NCBI RefSeq assembly: GCF_028714775.1
Contig: NZ_JAQTLS010000001.1
Coordinates: forward strand, 1 to 64,000
Reading direction: 5' to 3'
Origin: Thiothrix sp.
GTDB taxonomy: Bacteria > Pseudomonadota > Gammaproteobacteria > Thiotrichales > Thiotrichaceae
DNA length: 64,000 nucleotides
In this document: positions 34,436 through 43,951 of the stretch, in pieces
Position numbering within the stretch: position 1 is the stretch's first letter
Layout of the letters: each line of letters begins with the position of its first letter
Made by a program: the position numbers and the translations under genes
The notes under the pieces: generated by a model
The model's input: only the letters and a program-made list of their open reading frames with translations
What the model was told of the DNA's origin: nothing
Databases searched by the model: none

Positions 34436-35119
34436 ATGCGTTACCAAGGCACAATAAACCACTGGAAAGACGAACAAGGTTTCGGCTTCATTACCCCTGA
34501 CAATGGCGGCAAACCTGTGTTTGCCCACGCCACCGAGTTCCGCCAGCGCCGCCCGTTCAACCATGAAGTCGTTACTTATGAAGTCAGGTTGGATGCCCAA
34601 AAACGTCCGCAAGCCATCAACATCCGGTTTGCAGCAAACCCTTCACCACAAGATACCGATAAACAGCATGACAAAATGTATTTTGCATTGGTTGCACTGT
34701 TCTTTGTCAGCTTGGCGGGCATGGTTTATCTCGGCAAACTGCCAACAGCCGTATTGGGATTTTATGCCCTGATCAGCTTACTGACGCTCGTGGTTTATGC
34801 CAGCGACAAAAATGCAGCCCGTAAACAACGCTGGCGCACCCCAGAAAATACCTTGCACTTACTTGCCTTGGCAGGAGGTTGGGCTGGCGCATTAGTGGCA
34901 CAACGCTTGTTGCACCATAAATCGAGAAAACAGCCGTTTCAAACTCTATTTTGGATGACAGTGATCTTCAACACGGTGGCATTGGCATGGCTTTCTTCCG
35001 CCAACCTTGGCAACGAATGGTTGCGTTCGATGGGGCATTCCCGTAACCCTGTTACCGCTATTATTGGGCAGCCAAGTACCCCGCACTCAGGGCACGCGGA
35101 AATTTATTGGTCACGCTAA
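34436..35119 (+). CDS. Cold-shock domain / DUF1294 membrane protein
   Basis: A 227-residue fusion. Residues 1-65 form a cold-shock-like OB fold (GTINHWKDEQGFGFITPDNGG, VFAHATEF), which binds single-stranded nucleic acid. Residues 80-200 hold three to four hydrophobic segments and the DUF1294 signature (VYASDKNAARKQRWRTPENTLHLLALAGGWAGA, then HHKSRKQPFQTLFW). The architecture is common in gammaproteobacteria but its role is unclear. It is a single gene, 84 bp after the DUF4166 gene. Confidence 0.85.
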   Translation: MRYQGTINHWKDEQGFGFITPDNGGKPVFAHATEFRQRRPFNHEVVTYEVRLDAQKRPQAINIRFAANPSPQDTDKQHDKMYFALVALFFVSLAGMVYLGKLPTAVLGFYALISLLTLVVYASDKNAARKQRWRTPENTLHLLALAGGWAGALVAQRLLHHKSRKQPFQTLFWMTVIFNTVALAWLSSANLGNEWLRSMGHSRNPVTAIIGQPSTPHSGHAEIYWSR

Positions 35120-35298
35120 TTCACTTGAAAGTTTCCGCGAAAGTGGCAACACAAAAAACCACTGGAGCGCCGTGTGATGATCTAGGTGGACAATTCATGC
35201 GTCATCCAAACTGCCCTGTATTTCGGATGGGCTGCAAACCGGATAGGCCGCGAGTGCGCTAAACTTATCGGACACATCCAAACCGTAAAGGATACCCG

Positions 35299-36366
35299 AT
35301 GCCCGCAACACCGATAGCCAACCCGCCCGAACAACTCTACGCCCAAATCCGCCAAGTATTGCAGGCTGCCCAAACGCAAGTGCAAGCAGCCGTCAACCAT
35401 GCGATGTTGCACTGTTATTGGGACATCGGGCGCATGATCGTGGAATATGAGCAAGGTGGTGAAGCGCGGGCGGAATACGGCAAACAGACCTTGCAATACC
35501 TTTCCAACAAGCTCAGTCGGGAGTTTGGCAACGGTTTCAAAGAGCGCAATATCCAATACATGCGGGCGTTTTATCTGGCTTACCCAATTTCGCACGCAGT
35601 GAGTGCGAAATTGACGTGGACACATTACCGCCACCTCTTGCGGGTTGAAAACCCCGCAGCCCGTGACTGGCATGCCAACGAAGCGATCACCCAAGGCTGG
35701 AACACCCGCGCCCTTGATCGCCAGATCAGCACCTTGTTTTACGAACGCCTGTTATCCAGTGGTGACGCGCATAAAGCGGCTGTTGCTGCCGAAGCCCAGC
35801 AACTGATTGCCGAACAAGCTCCTCCTGACCCGCGTGATTTCATCCGTGACCCTTACGTACTGGAATTCCTGCAAGCCAAAGTGGATGCGGGTTTGTACGA
35901 AAAAGATTTGGAACAGGGATTGATCGACCAACTGCAACAATTTCTGATGGAACTGGGCAAAGGCTTTGCTTTCGTAGCACGGCAGAAACACCTGCGGGTT
36001 GAAGGCGAAACGTTCTTCGTCGATCTGGTGTTCTACAACTACCTGCTGAAATGCTTTGTGCTGATTGACCTAAAAATCGGCAAACTGACGCATCAGGACG
36101 TAGGGCAAATGGATATGTACGTGCGCGTGTTCGAGGAGCAATACCGGGGTGAAAGCGACAACCCAACACTGGGGCTGCTATTGTGCTCCGAGCGCAACCA
36201 AGCGGTAGCCAAATATTCACAACTGGCAGACAACCCGCACTTGTTTGCCAGCAAATACAGCTTGTACCTGCCGACTGAGGAAGAATTGCGGCTGGAACTG
36301 GAGCGTGACCGCAGCCTAGTCGAAACCGCACTGGCTGAACAGCGTGTAATTTACCGTGCAAGGTAA
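35299..36366 (+). CDS. PDDEXK nuclease family protein (YhcG/DUF1016)
   Basis: A 355-residue protein with an N-terminal DUF1016_N helical domain (NHAMLHCYWDIGRMIVEYE, LSREFGNGFKERNIQYMRAFY) and a C-terminal PD-(D/E)xK nuclease domain (FFVDLVFYNYLLKCFVLIDLKIGKLTHQDVGQMD) with the D...D-x-K catalytic set. YhcG-like proteins are predicted or shown DNA nucleases, sometimes next to restriction-modification or defence genes. None is beside it here; the next feature downstream is an insertion sequence. Full length compared with the family (about 340-370). Confidence 0.85.
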   Translation: MPATPIANPPEQLYAQIRQVLQAAQTQVQAAVNHAMLHCYWDIGRMIVEYEQGGEARAEYGKQTLQYLSNKLSREFGNGFKERNIQYMRAFYLAYPISHAVSAKLTWTHYRHLLRVENPAARDWHANEAITQGWNTRALDRQISTLFYERLLSSGDAHKAAVAAEAQQLIAEQAPPDPRDFIRDPYVLEFLQAKVDAGLYEKDLEQGLIDQLQQFLMELGKGFAFVARQKHLRVEGETFFVDLVFYNYLLKCFVLIDLKIGKLTHQDVGQMDMYVRVFEEQYRGESDNPTLGLLLCSERNQAVAKYSQLADNPHLFASKYSLYLPTEEELRLELERDRSLVETALAEQRVIYRAR

Positions 36367-36443
36367 TAGTTCGCACAATCATACTGTTAGGCCATAACCC
36401 CGGAATATCTGGAGTTCAACTCCAATATTTCAACAAAACCCTA

Positions 36444-36473
36444 GCGATAGACCCCATAAGCGCCAACTTAAGC
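36444..36473. repeat. IS left end: 11-bp target duplication plus 19-bp inverted repeat
   Basis: GCGATAGACCC (36444-36454) is the target-site duplication. It is followed by the left inverted repeat CATAAGCGCCAACTTAAGC (36455-36473), which matches the right end at 18 of 19 positions. Confidence 0.9.
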
Positions 36474-37895
36474 TTGCAACCTGTTGTTAAACATTGGGAA
36501 ACTGGGTGTGGCAACCCCATATAGGATGCTTTTACTGGCCAAAGTGAAAGTCCCTATGAAGTTGCCATCCACACTAGATAGCCGTTTTGCCCAATTCCTG
36601 CAAGCCCTGCCCGCCGATTATCACCAACAAGCGTATGAATTCAAGGCGTTTGCCCGCGCCCGCAAGATCAAAAGCCCGCTGCAACTGCTCCAGCTAGTGC
36701 TGGCATACTGCGGCTTGGACTTGTCGTTGCGCAGTTGTGCCGGGGAAATAGCCCAGATGCAGGGCTACCTGAGTGATACGGCGGTAAAAAAAGACTGGAA
36801 GCCTGCACCCCTTGGGTAAAATCCCTGTTGGCAGGTGTATTTGGGCTGGCGGAGGTTGTCGACAGCGGCAAACTGCCGCTTCATTGTCATCGACGGCTCG
36901 ACTGTGCAAGAACCGGGTGCAACCGCCACGACATACCGCCTGCATATTGCCATTGATTTGGTCAACCTGAGCATCCATCAAGTTGAAGTCACCACCGACA
37001 AGGAAGGCGAAAACCTCGACCATTACCAGTTGGAAGCAGGCGATGTGGTGCTGGTTGACCGGGGTTACAACCAACCCAAAACGTTAGTGCCTTTCATCGA
37101 CCGGGGTGGTGACGTGGTGTTGCGCTACAACGCCCACAGCATGAACCTGTATGAGGATGGCACAGGCGAGGATGCCGGACGTATGGTCAAAATCGACTGG
37201 TATGCCCGTTTACGCAAACTGGGCAACCATCCCAGTTGTGAGCCTGTCTGGTTATGCCACGGCAACAAACGGATGCAAGGCTACCTTCACGCCATCCCCT
37301 TGCCAGCAGAAAAAGCTGCCGAAGCCCGCCGCGCTGCCCGCCAACGTGCCAAAGACAAAGGGCGCAAACCCAGCACTGAAGCCCTCTACCTCAGCGAGTG
37401 GGTACTGATTTTCACCTCATTGCCGCCGGAATTGCTCAGCACCGCCACCGCATCCGCACTCTACCGTGTCCGCTGGCAGGTAGAACTGGTGATCAAACGC
37501 CTCAAAAGTTTGCTGGATGTCGACGGGCTACGGGCGCACAAGGGTTCAAAACTGGCTGAACTGTACCTCCATGGCAAATTGTTGTACGCGGCAGTTCTGG
37601 AAAAGATGACGCAAAGCCGCGTTGCCAAGGCCAAACGCAAACTCGACAATCCCCGTCAGATCACCGATTGGCGACTCTGGAAACCGTCGCTGATAGGTTG
37701 AAAGCAGGCATAAAAGCCTGTTTCCCGGTCGATAGCCGCTTCAGTGATGACAACATCAAAAGTTTGAGCGAACGCCCCAGAAAGCGAAAGTTACAATGTT
37801 TGCCAAGCCCCATTCTTGAGCTATTGAACCAATGCCGGGAAATGGGGATGAGCCGTGTTTAACCTATGGGATTGGGGCTTAAGTTGGCGCGTATG
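36455..37895 (+). mobile_element. IS4-family insertion sequence (1441 bp)
   Basis: The element is bounded by 19-bp near-perfect inverted repeats starting CAT and flanked by identical 11-bp direct repeats GCGATAGACCC. Length and duplication size fit IS4. One transposase gene in the plus orientation fills it, broken by frameshifts. It sits in the gap between the YhcG-type nuclease and the DUF808 gene and interrupts no evident gene. Confidence 0.92.
36526..37862 (+). pseudogene. IS4-family DDE transposase, frameshifted three times
   Basis: The coding parts are about 36526-36790 and 36868-37685 in one frame, with a middle part (36790-36868: RLEACTPWVKSLLAGVF) in a second and the tail (37685-37862: RLKAGIKACFPVDSRFS) in a third. 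The first shift is at a run of seven A at 36786-36792, the second at CC near 36874 and the third near 37680 at GGAAA. The first DDE Asp (FIVIDGST), second Asp (VVLVDRGY) and the perfect Y-x2-R-x3-E-x6-K signature YRVRWQVELVIKRLK are present, so the ancestral enzyme was complete. The A7 run could allow programmed -1 frameshifting, but the other two shifts argue for decay or base-call errors. Confidence 0.85.
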
Positions 37896-37906
37896 GCGAT
37901 AGACCC
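37877..37906. repeat. IS right end: 19-bp inverted repeat plus 11-bp target duplication
   Basis: The right inverted repeat (37877-37895) reads CATACGCGCCAACTTAAGC on the minus strand. It is followed by the second copy of GCGATAGACCC at 37896-37906. Confidence 0.9.
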
Positions 37907-37967
37907 TCCCGCCGCATCCGTGTAGCATATCGCCCAACACATAAATCCATGAAATCAGGAGTTTCGC

Positions 37968-38924
37968 ATGGCGGCCGGAAGCCTTTTAGCCTTACTCGAC
38001 GACATTACTACCGTACTCGACGATGTTTCCGTCATGACCAAGGTGGCGGCAAAGCAAACTGCGGGCGTATTGGGGGATGACCTTGCCCTGAACGCCGAAC
38101 AAGTGGCTGGCGTACAAGCCGAACGCGAATTGCCGGTAGTATGGGCGGTTGCCAAAGGTTCGTTCATCAACAAACTGATCCTTGTGCCCGCTGCCCTATT
38201 GATCAGCGCGGTTGCGCCGTGGTTGATTACGCCACTGTTGATGGTGGGTGGTGCGTATTTGTGCTTTGAAGGTTTCGAGAAAATTTACCACAACCTCACC
38301 CACAATGACGCGGAAGAACACGCCGAAGATGCCGAACTCCTCGAAGTGGCGCATGACCCTGACATCGACATGGTGGCGTTTGAGCAAGACAAGATCAAAG
38401 GCGCAATCCGCACCGACTTCGTGCTATCCGCTGAAATCATCGTGATTGCCCTCGGCACGGTCGAAAAGGCCACTCTCGTGACCCAAGCCATCACCGTTTC
38501 TGCCATTGCCATCATTATGACCATCGGCGTGTACGGCTTTGTCGCGGGCATCGTCAAACTCGACGACCTCGGCTACCACCTGCTCAAAGACCGCGTTGCC
38601 AGTGGTTGGACTAGCGTCCGCCAAGCCATAGGCCGGGGTCTATTGTGGTTCGCGCCGTGGCTGATGAAAGCCTTATCGGTGGTGGGGACAGCCGCCATGT
38701 TCCTCGTTGGTGGCGGAATTTTGTTGCACGGCATCCCGCACGCGCACGACTTCACGCACGGGGCGGAACTGTTTGTGCACCAAGTCGGCTGGATTGGTGG
38801 CGTGTTGGCAGCAATTACCCCAACACTCTTGGGCGGCCTTTGCGGCGTCTTGGCGGGTGCATTGGTGCTTGCCGTTATTACCCCTGCAACCGCGCTCATC
38901 GGTAAATTCCGGCAAGCGGGCTAA
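37968..38924 (+). CDS. DUF808 family inner-membrane protein (YedI-like)
   Basis: A 318-residue membrane protein opening [38 protein letters not shown], the hallmark of DUF808. It continues with [15 protein letters not shown] and about six hydrophobic segments. Function unknown; E. coli YedI is the nearest named relative. The stop overlaps the convergent ppx stop by 3-4 bases, so the two transcripts must overlap at their 3' ends. Confidence 0.88.
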   Translation: MAAGSLLALLDDITTVLDDVSVMTKVAAKQTAGVLGDDLALNAEQVAGVQAERELPVVWAVAKGSFINKLILVPAALLISAVAPWLITPLLMVGGAYLCFEGFEKIYHNLTHNDAEEHAEDAELLEVAHDPDIDMVAFEQDKIKGAIRTDFVLSAEIIVIALGTVEKATLVTQAITVSAIAIIMTIGVYGFVAGIVKLDDLGYHLLKDRVASGWTSVRQAIGRGLLWFAPWLMKALSVVGTAAMFLVGGGILLHGIPHAHDFTHGAELFVHQVGWIGGVLAAITPTLLGGLCGVLAGALVLAVITPATALIGKFRQAG

Positions 38925-40405
38925 AACACCAGATCAACATCCACCGCCGCCAGAAACGCTTTTTCACGCTCCAAGTCTGCCAGCAGCAAGGGGCGTTTGC
39001 CCGCCAGATCGGGTTCGGCGAAACGCAGTTCGATACGGTTTTTGCCCAGTTTGATGCGCTCAATACGCGGCGCATGTTCGTTGTGGGAACGGTGCAGCAA
39101 CACCGACAAGCGCAGTAATACGCTCAAATACAGCGCGGTTTGCCGATGACGACCATCCAACACATCGAACAGTTTGGGGGAAATCTTCTGGCGGTGAGTG
39201 CGCACCAGCACACTTAACCAACGCTGCTCCTCGCTGGAAAAACCCGGTAAGTCCGCATTTTCCAGCAAATAACCGCCATGTTTGTGGTAACTGCTGTGGG
39301 AAATCGCCAAACCCAGTTCATGCAAATCCGCCGCCCAGCACAGCAAGGTGTCCAGATGTTCCGGCAACTTCCAATCATCGCGGCAGCGGTTAAACAGCTT
39401 GTGCGCAGTTTTTTGCACCACTTCGGCTTGCGGCAAATTAACCTGAAAACGTTGCTGCAAACCCCGCACGGTCTTGTCGCGTAAGTCTTCGTGCTGGTAG
39501 CGGTCAAGCCGGTCGTAGATCAACCCTTCGCGCAATGCCCCATCCGACACGAACATGCGGCGGATTTTCAGCGCTTCGAACACCGCAATCAGGATTGCCA
39601 AACCCCCGGCGAATACCGGCTTGCGGTCATCGCTCAGCCCCGCAAGCTTGAGTTTGTCGATATGCCCCGCCTCGGTCATCATCGCACGGATTTTCTGCAT
39701 ATCATCCAACGTAATGCCGTAAGGTGCTAAGCCGGTTTGCTGGATGACCTTTTTCACACTGCGGATTGTGCCGGAAGCACCCGTGGCAGACTCCCAGCCA
39801 ATCTCGCGGTAACTGGCTTTGACGGGTAACAAGTCCAGATGCGCGGCGGTCAGGGCTTTTTCCCAGCACGCTTTGCCCAAATTGCCATCGGGGAAAAACC
39901 GCTGGCTGCTGCTGACACAGCCCATGCGTAAACTTTCCAGATGCAGCGGCTCGAAACCCTTGCCGATAATCAGCTCTGTACTGCCGCCGCCAATGTCCAT
40001 AACGAAACGCTTACCGCGCTGATCTTGTGCCAGAGAATGCGCCACGCCGAGGTAAATCAGGCGGGCTTCTTCACGTCCGCTGATGATGGCAATCGGATGC
40101 CCCAATGCCGCTTCCGCCAGTAACAGGAATTCACGGGCATTTTTGGTCATGCGCAAGGTGTTCGTGCCCACCGCCGCGACATTTTCCGAGGGGAAATCGC
40201 GCAAGCGTTCACCAAAACGTTGCAAGCAAGCCACCGCCCGCTGCTGCGCCTCTTTGGTCAGATTACCTTTGGCATCCAAACCGCCGCCTAAGCGCACTGG
40301 CTCACGCAGCCGGTCGAGGATCGTCACCTGCCCCTGGGCATCCAGTTGCACCACGATCATGTGGAAACTGTTAGAGCCAAGGTCAATCGCCGCCAATTTA
40401 CGCAT
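38921..40405 (-). CDS. ppx: Exopolyphosphatase (Ppx/GppA family)
   Basis: A 494-residue ASKHA-fold phosphatase. The phosphate-1 loop [13 protein letters not shown] lies at residues 6-18, the phosphate-2 region [15 protein letters not shown] near 140, and the C-terminal HD-like domain ([24 protein letters not shown]) near 385. The length and a long C-terminal region point to Ppx rather than the shorter Ppx2 type, although GppA (pppGpp phosphatase) is hard to exclude. It lies just downstream of ridA and spoT on the same strand, so polyphosphate and (p)ppGpp turnover are linked by position. The 3-bp gap before ridA suggests coupling. Confidence 0.93.
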   Translation of the reverse strand: MRKLAAIDLGSNSFHMIVVQLDAQGQVTILDRLREPVRLGGGLDAKGNLTKEAQQRAVACLQRFGERLRDFPSENVAAVGTNTLRMTKNAREFLLLAEAALGHPIAIISGREEARLIYLGVAHSLAQDQRGKRFVMDIGGGSTELIIGKGFEPLHLESLRMGCVSSSQRFFPDGNLGKACWEKALTAAHLDLLPVKASYREIGWESATGASGTIRSVKKVIQQTGLAPYGITLDDMQKIRAMMTEAGHIDKLKLAGLSDDRKPVFAGGLAILIAVFEALKIRRMFVSDGALREGLIYDRLDRYQHEDLRDKTVRGLQQRFQVNLPQAEVVQKTAHKLFNRCRDDWKLPEHLDTLLCWAADLHELGLAISHSSYHKHGGYLLENADLPGFSSEEQRWLSVLVRTHRQKISPKLFDVLDGRHRQTALYLSVLLRLSVLLHRSHNEHAPRIERIKLGKNRIELRFAEPDLAGKRPLLLADLEREKAFLAAVDVDLVF

Positions 40406-40408
40406 GAT

Positions 40409-40792
40409 TTATTCCAGTACCATAATCGCGTCGACTTCCACTTCTGCCCCACGCGGCAGCGAAGCCACGCCGATAGCAGCACGCGCAGGGTAAGGTTCGG
40501 TGAAAAATTCCGCCATCACTTGATTGACCACTGGGAAATTGACCAGATCAGTGAGGAACACATGCACTTTCGCACAATCATTCAGTGTCCCGCCTGCGGC
40601 TTGGGCAACGGCTGACAAATTTTGGAACACTTGGCGCACTTGCGCGGCGATGTCGCCTTCCACCATCTGCATGGTTGCGGGGACTAAGGGGATTTGCCCG
40701 GAAAGGTAAACAGTGTTGCCGGTACGCACGGCTTGCGAATACGTGCCAATCGCTTGTGGGGCGTCAGTCGTGGAAATGATTGTTCGGGTCAT
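40409..40792 (-). CDS. ridA: RidA family reactive-intermediate deaminase
   Basis: A 127-residue trimeric enzyme of the RidA/YjgF family that hydrolyses reactive enamine/imine intermediates from PLP enzymes such as threonine dehydratase. Signatures are [25 protein letters not shown], the active-site Arg in [24 protein letters not shown], and Cys near [10 protein letters not shown]. Its first 29 bases overlap the spoT 3' end, an established gammaproteobacterial order. It is the middle gene of rpoZ-spoT-ridA-ppx. Confidence 0.95.
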   Translation of the reverse strand: MTRTIISTTDAPQAIGTYSQAVRTGNTVYLSGQIPLVPATMQMVEGDIAAQVRQVFQNLSAVAQAAGGTLNDCAKVHVFLTDLVNFPVVNQVMAEFFTEPYPARAAIGVASLPRGAEVEVDAIMVLE

Positions 40793-42929
40793 GGGAATCC
40801 TTTTTCGTCAGTCGGGAAACATTTAACACATTAGGGATGTGTTTTAGCTGACGCATGACCTCTTGTAAATGCCCCAAATCATTTACCTGAATGATTAGGG
40901 TGTCCTGCTTGACCTGCCCTTCGCCGGTAATGTTCAGGTCGATGATGTTCACGTCCATGTTTTCCAGGCATTGGGTAATCTGGCGCAACATGCCTTTGAC
41001 ATCCCGCACATCGACCACCACCCCGGCAGAGAATTTTTGCCCCAACATTTCCTGCGCCCACGCCACCGCGAACACGTCGTCGGAGGTTTCAATGCGGGCA
41101 ATGTGCGGGCAATCAGCGCGGTGGATTTCCAGCCCTCGGGTGCGGTGCTGGTGCGCCAAAATGTTTTCAGGCGGCAATGGCAAACAACACGTGGCAAATT
41201 TCACTGCCAGCCCGGTCGTGCCTTTGATGAGCAGTGGTGCATCTTGGCGGGTTTCGGCGGCAGGCATATTTCCCAGCAAGCGTTCTGACAGCAAGCGCGA
41301 ACATTCATCGCCGCGCCCAACCGCCATGAAAAGTGCATCTTGGTCAGCGTAACCGAGGGCTTTCAGGCTTGCTTCCAAATGCGCAGGGTCGAGGGCATCA
41401 AGCTGGCTACCACGGCTTTGCAAGGCACTCACCAAGCGGTCACGCCCCAGCACCAATTGCTCACCTGCTGTTTGCTGGCGTAACCAGTTACGGATACAAG
41501 ATTTCGCCCGCCCTGTCACCACGAAATTTAACCACGATGGCTGCGGGCTGGCGTGCTTATCGGTGATGATTTCAATCACTGCCATGTTATGGGGGATGCG
41601 GGTACGCAAAGGGCGTTCCACCCCATCCACTTTCGCGCCGATGCAATGATGCCCCACTTGGGTATGCACGGCGTAAGCAAAATCCACCAGCGTCGCGCCT
41701 TTGGGGAATTCTTTCACATCACCTGCGGGGGTATAGGCGTAAATTTCGGTCTGGAACAGGTCGGCCTGCATGTCTTCGTAGAATTCGTCGGGGTTCCCGG
41801 CTTGGTAATCCAACTCCTTCACATGCACCAACCAACGCCCCAACACCGCTTGGGTGTATTCGGCCTTGCGCGTGGTACGCATGTCGGGGTAACGCCATTG
41901 CGCGGCGATGCCGTATTGCGCGGTTTGGTACATTTCGCGGGTCTGGATTTGGAAACGCACCGACTGCTGACCGGAAGCCATCACCACGGTCTGCAATGCC
42001 TGAAAACCATAACCGCCTTTGGGCGTGGCAATGAAATCATTAAACATACCCATGCGCGGGCGGTAAAGCTCGTGGATCACGCCAAGCGCCTGATAGCACT
42101 CGTTGCGTTCGCGCACCAATATGCGGATTTCCAGCAAATCACACTGCTGGCGGAAGTTCGTGCCTTCGCGCTTGCATTGCTCGTAAATCCTGAACAGGTT
42201 TTTGTCCCACGGAAACACCGACGTGCCGGGCATTGCCGCTGACAGCACATCTGTCACCTTTTGTACAATCCGCTCGTGTTTTTCTTCGTGGGTGGTCAGG
42301 TACACATCCAGCGCGTGTTGCAATATCTGGCTGCGCCAATGGTATAAATTCTGGAAGGCAAGTGATTGCAGTTGGCGGCGGATGTCATTCATCCCCATGC
42401 GCCGTGCCAAGGGCACGTAGGTAGCGAAAGTTTCTTCGGCAATGCGTCGCCGCGCATCGGCTTTCATATTACCGAGGGTACGCATATTGTGCAGGCGATC
42501 AGCCAGTTTGATCAGCACCACCCGGAAATCTTCCGTCATCGCCTGCATCATCTTGCGGAAACTGGCGATGGTCACGGCCTGCTTGGTGGTCAGCACCTCA
42601 TCTTTTTCCAGCTTGGTGACGCCTTCGACCATATCGGCAACCGCTTCGCCGAAATGCACCACGAGTTCATCACGCTGGTAAGGGGTATCTTCCAACACAT
42701 CGTGCAGCAATGCCGCACAGATGGTATCAGCGTCCAAATGCAAATCCGCCAGAATGTGTGCCACTTCCAGCGGATGGGTAATGTAGGGGGTAACGCCGTC
42801 TTTGCGGAATACGCCGTCGTGTGCTTCAGCCGCGAGCAGGAAAGCCTCATAGACTTTACGCACGCCCGCCTCTTCCATGTAACGTTCAATCAGGCGGGTC
42901 AGGTCTTGGGCGCGGAACACATTCTTCAT
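40764..42929 (-). CDS. spoT: SpoT-type (p)ppGpp hydrolase with degenerate synthetase domain
   Basis: A 721-residue RelA/SpoT homologue. The N-terminal HD hydrolase domain is intact (HP at 52-53, LLHDVLEDT at 74-82). The synthetase domain (about 230-345) retains [11 protein letters not shown] but lacks key residues. The usual GYQSLHT reads GYGFQALQT, and the catalytic Glu of E-V/I-Q-I-R-T is Arg in VRFQIQT. The TGS domain (about 385-445) and C-terminal ACT domain (about 650-715) are present. Expected role: hydrolysis of (p)ppGpp with little or no synthesis. The position downstream of rpoZ identifies it as SpoT rather than RelA. Confidence 0.93.
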   Translation of the reverse strand: MKNVFRAQDLTRLIERYMEEAGVRKVYEAFLLAAEAHDGVFRKDGVTPYITHPLEVAHILADLHLDADTICAALLHDVLEDTPYQRDELVVHFGEAVADMVEGVTKLEKDEVLTTKQAVTIASFRKMMQAMTEDFRVVLIKLADRLHNMRTLGNMKADARRRIAEETFATYVPLARRMGMNDIRRQLQSLAFQNLYHWRSQILQHALDVYLTTHEEKHERIVQKVTDVLSAAMPGTSVFPWDKNLFRIYEQCKREGTNFRQQCDLLEIRILVRERNECYQALGVIHELYRPRMGMFNDFIATPKGGYGFQALQTVVMASGQQSVRFQIQTREMYQTAQYGIAAQWRYPDMRTTRKAEYTQAVLGRWLVHVKELDYQAGNPDEFYEDMQADLFQTEIYAYTPAGDVKEFPKGATLVDFAYAVHTQVGHHCIGAKVDGVERPLRTRIPHNMAVIEIITDKHASPQPSWLNFVVTGRAKSCIRNWLRQQTAGEQLVLGRDRLVSALQSRGSQLDALDPAHLEASLKALGYADQDALFMAVGRGDECSRLLSERLLGNMPAAETRQDAPLLIKGTTGLAVKFATCCLPLPPENILAHQHRTRGLEIHRADCPHIARIETSDDVFAVAWAQEMLGQKFSAGVVVDVRDVKGMLRQITQCLENMDVNIIDLNITGEGQVKQDTLIIQVNDLGHLQEVMRQLKHIPNVLNVSRLTKKDSHDPNNHFHD

Positions 42930-42971
42930 ACCACTCCTCCTAACCAGTACTCACTGCCAGCGTTGCCGTAC

Positions 42972-43181
42972 TTAGTCCTGAAGGGTAATAACCACAGGTT
43001 TCTTGCTTAGCAAGCCCTCAGCAATCTCGCGCAAAGCCACGACGGTTGGCTTGTCGCCTTCTTCCGCGACCAGTGGTTGTGCCCCGTGGGAAATGTCGCG
43101 TGCGCGTTTCGCCGCTTTCAATACCAGTTCAAAATTATTTTCGACGTGCGCTAAGCAGTCTTCTACGGTGATACGTGCCAT
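42972..43181 (-). CDS. rpoZ: RNA polymerase omega subunit
   Basis: A 69-residue omega subunit: [31 protein letters not shown] and [11 protein letters not shown] are the family core. It binds beta-prime, assists assembly and forms part of the ppGpp site 1. It is followed after 42 bp by spoT, the standard order. The upstream gmk gene is not present in the 80-bp gap before the exonuclease gene. Confidence 0.96.
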   Translation of the reverse strand: MARITVEDCLAHVENNFELVLKAAKRARDISHGAQPLVAEEGDKPTVVALREIAEGLLSKKPVVITLQD

Positions 43182-43261
43182 TTATTTATGCTCTGCAAAA
43201 GTAATCCATCAAGCCGACCTACATTAAGCCTGATTATAAACGAGGTCAACCTTAAAAATTG

Positions 43262-43951
43262 TCAGCCCAGCAAATCCCCTAAACGGATGCCGTCTTTCTC
43301 GCACTGCATGTAACTCATTTCTGCCAGAAACAGTTCAGCGGTAGCAATCGCATCCATCAATGCGCTGTGCGCCCCGTAGCGCGGCAGACTATAAGCATTG
43401 CGCAAATTGCCCAGTCGGAATTGGTTGGGAATAATGACTTGCTGGGTGCGTTCCCGCCAGCGCCGCTCGATGGCTAGCGTATCCAACATCAGTAACGGCA
43501 GTTTTTGCCCGTAAACCCGTTCCATCGCAGCGTGCAGGAAGGTGCTTTCGATGTGTGCGAAATGCACCACCACCACTTTGCCAGTCATGCGTTCCAGCAA
43601 CTCATGCAGGGCATCGTGTAAGTGGATGCCTGCATTCATGCGGTCGTCGGTGATTTTGTGGATAACCACCGTTTCCGGCGGCAGTGGGATATTCAGCTTG
43701 ATGATGCGGTGGATGCAGCCATCCATCTGCACCCGCCCGCCCCGGATTTCGGTGTAACCCATGCTCAAGATGGCATCTTTCGAGGCATCCAGCCCGGTCG
43801 TCTCGAAATCCAGCACCAAATAATCCAATTCCCACGCATTGCGCTTTTTGTCAGGGAATGGCGTTTCCAAGTAAGCGCGGGCGAGCGGGTGCTCCACCTT
43901 TTTCAATAGGCGCTGCTTCTGGGCTTCCGGGGAAAACCAGCGCCACCACAT
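43262..43951 (-). CDS. DnaQ-like 3'-5' exonuclease
   Basis: A 229-residue DEDD-family exonuclease (PolC/DnaQ epsilon type). ExoI is YLVLDFETTGLDASKD near residue 47, ExoII is around VVVVHFAHIESTFLH near 125, and ExoIII is RYGAHSALMDAIATAELFL near 192, with the H-x5-D spacing of the DEDDh type. It is translated after the DUF294 gene with a four-base ATGA overlap. This pairing is frequent in bacteria and suggests a common nucleotide-related task. Whether it proofreads for Pol III is doubtful; dnaQ is usually next to rnhA. Confidence 0.85.
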   Translation of the reverse strand: MWWRWFSPEAQKQRLLKKVEHPLARAYLETPFPDKKRNAWELDYLVLDFETTGLDASKDAILSMGYTEIRGGRVQMDGCIHRIIKLNIPLPPETVVIHKITDDRMNAGIHLHDALHELLERMTGKVVVVHFAHIESTFLHAAMERVYGQKLPLLMLDTLAIERRWRERTQQVIIPNQFRLGNLRNAYSLPRYGAHSALMDAIATAELFLAEMSYMQCEKDGIRLGDLLG

